NCBI GenBank assembly: GCA_021799315.1 | Contig: JAJZAR010000109.1 | Span: 1 to 5,115 of the forward strand | Length of the DNA: 5,115 nt | Direction of reading: 5' to 3' | Source: Thermoplasmata archaeon | GTDB taxonomy: Archaea; Thermoplasmatota; Thermoplasmata; Thermoplasmatales; Thermoplasmataceae | Shown here: positions 4,370-5,115 of the stretch, piece by piece | Layout: every line of letters begins with the position of its first letter | Position numbering within the stretch: the first letter of the stretch is position 1 | Notes under the pieces: generated by a model | The model's database searches: none | The model's input: only the letters and a program-made list of their open reading frames with translations | Told to the model about the DNA's origin: nothing | Made by a program: the position numbers and the translations under genes

Positions 4370-5115
4370 TTGATAGAAAAAATAGGCATAATAGGGGCAG
4401 GAGCCATGGGTTCATCCATAGCAGAGGTTTTTGCATACAACGGATACAGCGTTTACCTCAAGGACCAGAATGCTGATTATGTGAATAAAGGAATTGAACA
4501 TGCAAGGAAGGTTTTAGAGGATTTTCAGGGCTATGTTGATTCACTTCCGGAAAAGGAGATTAAGAGAATAGAAAAGAATGGAATAGAATTGAATGAACAG
4601 CAGAAGATCATGATTGAAAAAAACCTGGCAAAGAAAATAGACATTGATAAAATCATATCAAGAATACATCCTGCTGAATCATATAATGATTTAACGCAGT
4701 GCGGATTGATAATAGAGGCAGTTTTTGAGAAGCAGGAGATCAAGAACGATCTCTTCAGGGATTTATCAGGATCCATAGGGGAGAATACAATAGTTGCATC
4801 CAATACATCTTCACTGAGCATTACGGAAATGGCATCCAATTACAAATACCCAGAAAATGCCCTCATCATACACTTCTTCAATCCCCCATATACAATGCCT
4901 CTGGTAGAAATAGTGCCGGCAATACAGACATCGGAGAAAACAGTTGAATCTGCATATGACCTTATTTCAGGATTGAGGAACCACAGGGAGACCATGGTTC
5001 CGGTGAAGGCAAAGGAGAGGTCTGGGTTCATAGTCAACAGGATACTCATAGAGGTCATAAATGAGGCAATAAAAATAGTAGAGGAGGGAATAGCGGATGA
5101 GAAGTCCGTTGATAT
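4370..5115 (+). CDS. 3-hydroxyacyl-CoA dehydrogenase, 3' end beyond the window
   Basis: The enzyme oxidises (S)-3-hydroxyacyl-CoA to 3-ketoacyl-CoA with NAD, in beta-oxidation or the related short-chain acyl-CoA routes; it is cytoplasmic. The visible 248 codons include the NAD-binding GIIGAGAMG (residues 6-14), Asp32 at the end of the second strand (NAD rather than NADP), the LIIEAVFEKQ strand near 113-122, ASNTSS with Ser147, HFFNPP with catalytic His168 and Asn171, Glu180, and GFIVNRIL opening the helical C-terminal domain. The His-Glu spacing of 12 matches the catalytic pair of the mitochondrial enzyme. The hairpin between Asp32 and Glu116 is roughly 20 residues longer than I recall for that enzyme and highly charged. 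Start: TTG at 4370, supported by GGTG and an upstream promoter; the first in-frame ATG lies inside the glycine motif and is too late. Archaeal homologues are often fused to an enoyl-CoA hydratase domain; the window ends before this can be seen. Confidence 0.94.
   Translation, partial: MIEKIGIIGAGAMGSSIAEVFAYNGYSVYLKDQNADYVNKGIEHARKVLEDFQGYVDSLPEKEIKRIEKNGIELNEQQKIMIEKNLAKKIDIDKIISRIHPAESYNDLTQCGLIIEAVFEKQEIKNDLFRDLSGSIGENTIVASNTSSLSITEMASNYKYPENALIIHFFNPPYTMPLVEIVPAIQTSEKTVESAYDLISGLRNHRETMVPVKAKERSGFIVNRILIEVINEAIKIVEEGIADEKSVD

Noticed and set aside
4356..4373. A five-codon leader frame (MPVLF) ending in TGA over the TTG start of the dehydrogenase
   Set aside because: Its ATG is only about 20 bases after the TATA box centre, so it should lie upstream of the transcription start; no ribosome site precedes it.
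4531..5058. Two minus-strand frames (4531-4839 and 4840-5058)
   Set aside because: They are antisense to the well-supported 3-hydroxyacyl-CoA dehydrogenase and have no recognisable motifs.
4125..5115. Toxin-antitoxin pair involving the zinc-ribbon protein
   Set aside because: The downstream gene is a metabolic dehydrogenase with its own promoter and the upstream frames do not resemble MqsR or another small toxin.

Overview
The window looks like a chromosomal segment of an archaeon, most likely a member of the Thermoplasmatales (Ferroplasma/Acidiplasma/Thermoplasma type). This is inferred from composition and gene style, not from a marker gene. The basis is: four promoters with a purine/A-rich BRE followed by a TATA box, mostly placed about 24-28 bases before a start codon with no Shine-Dalgarno (leaderless style); heavy use of ATA and AGG/AGA codons; and a fatty-acid enzyme that apparently starts with TTG. 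No rRNA, tRNA, CRISPR array or replication origin was seen.

Left part (1-2080, all minus strand): a tightly packed operon for a CDP-activated deoxysugar. It reads from its promoter near 2064-2080 through a sugar C-methyltransferase (2044-815), a glucose-1-phosphate cytidylyltransferase (818-42, 4-base ATGA overlap) and the first 13 codons of a further gene that leaves the window (40-1). The cytidylyltransferase makes CDP-glucose. The expected next step, a CDP-glucose 4,6-dehydratase, may be the edge gene. The methyltransferase would then branch a keto-deoxysugar. The product is probably used in surface glycans or lipoglycans.

Middle part (about 2100-3720): one DDE transposase of the IS4/IS1634 superfamily on the minus strand, with all catalytic residues and its own promoter, so it looks intact. 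The ends of the element cannot be fixed: no inverted repeat rises clearly above chance and no target-site duplication was found. The transposase probably starts at 3637, because the TATA box sits at codons 2-3 of the longest reading frame. A 9-base tandem direct repeat covers the expected transcription start.

Right part (3750-5115, plus strand): two short overlapping reading frames (3750-4138) that may be remnants of one frameshifted gene, an intact 63-residue zinc-ribbon protein with its own promoter, and a 5'-complete, 3'-truncated 3-hydroxyacyl-CoA dehydrogenase with its own promoter. The zinc-ribbon and dehydrogenase genes are unrelated to the sugar operon. The insertion sequence therefore lies at the junction between a surface-sugar locus and an ordinary metabolic region. 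I see no convincing new multi-gene defence or signalling system here; the less ordinary points are the transposase control region and the broken gene next to it.
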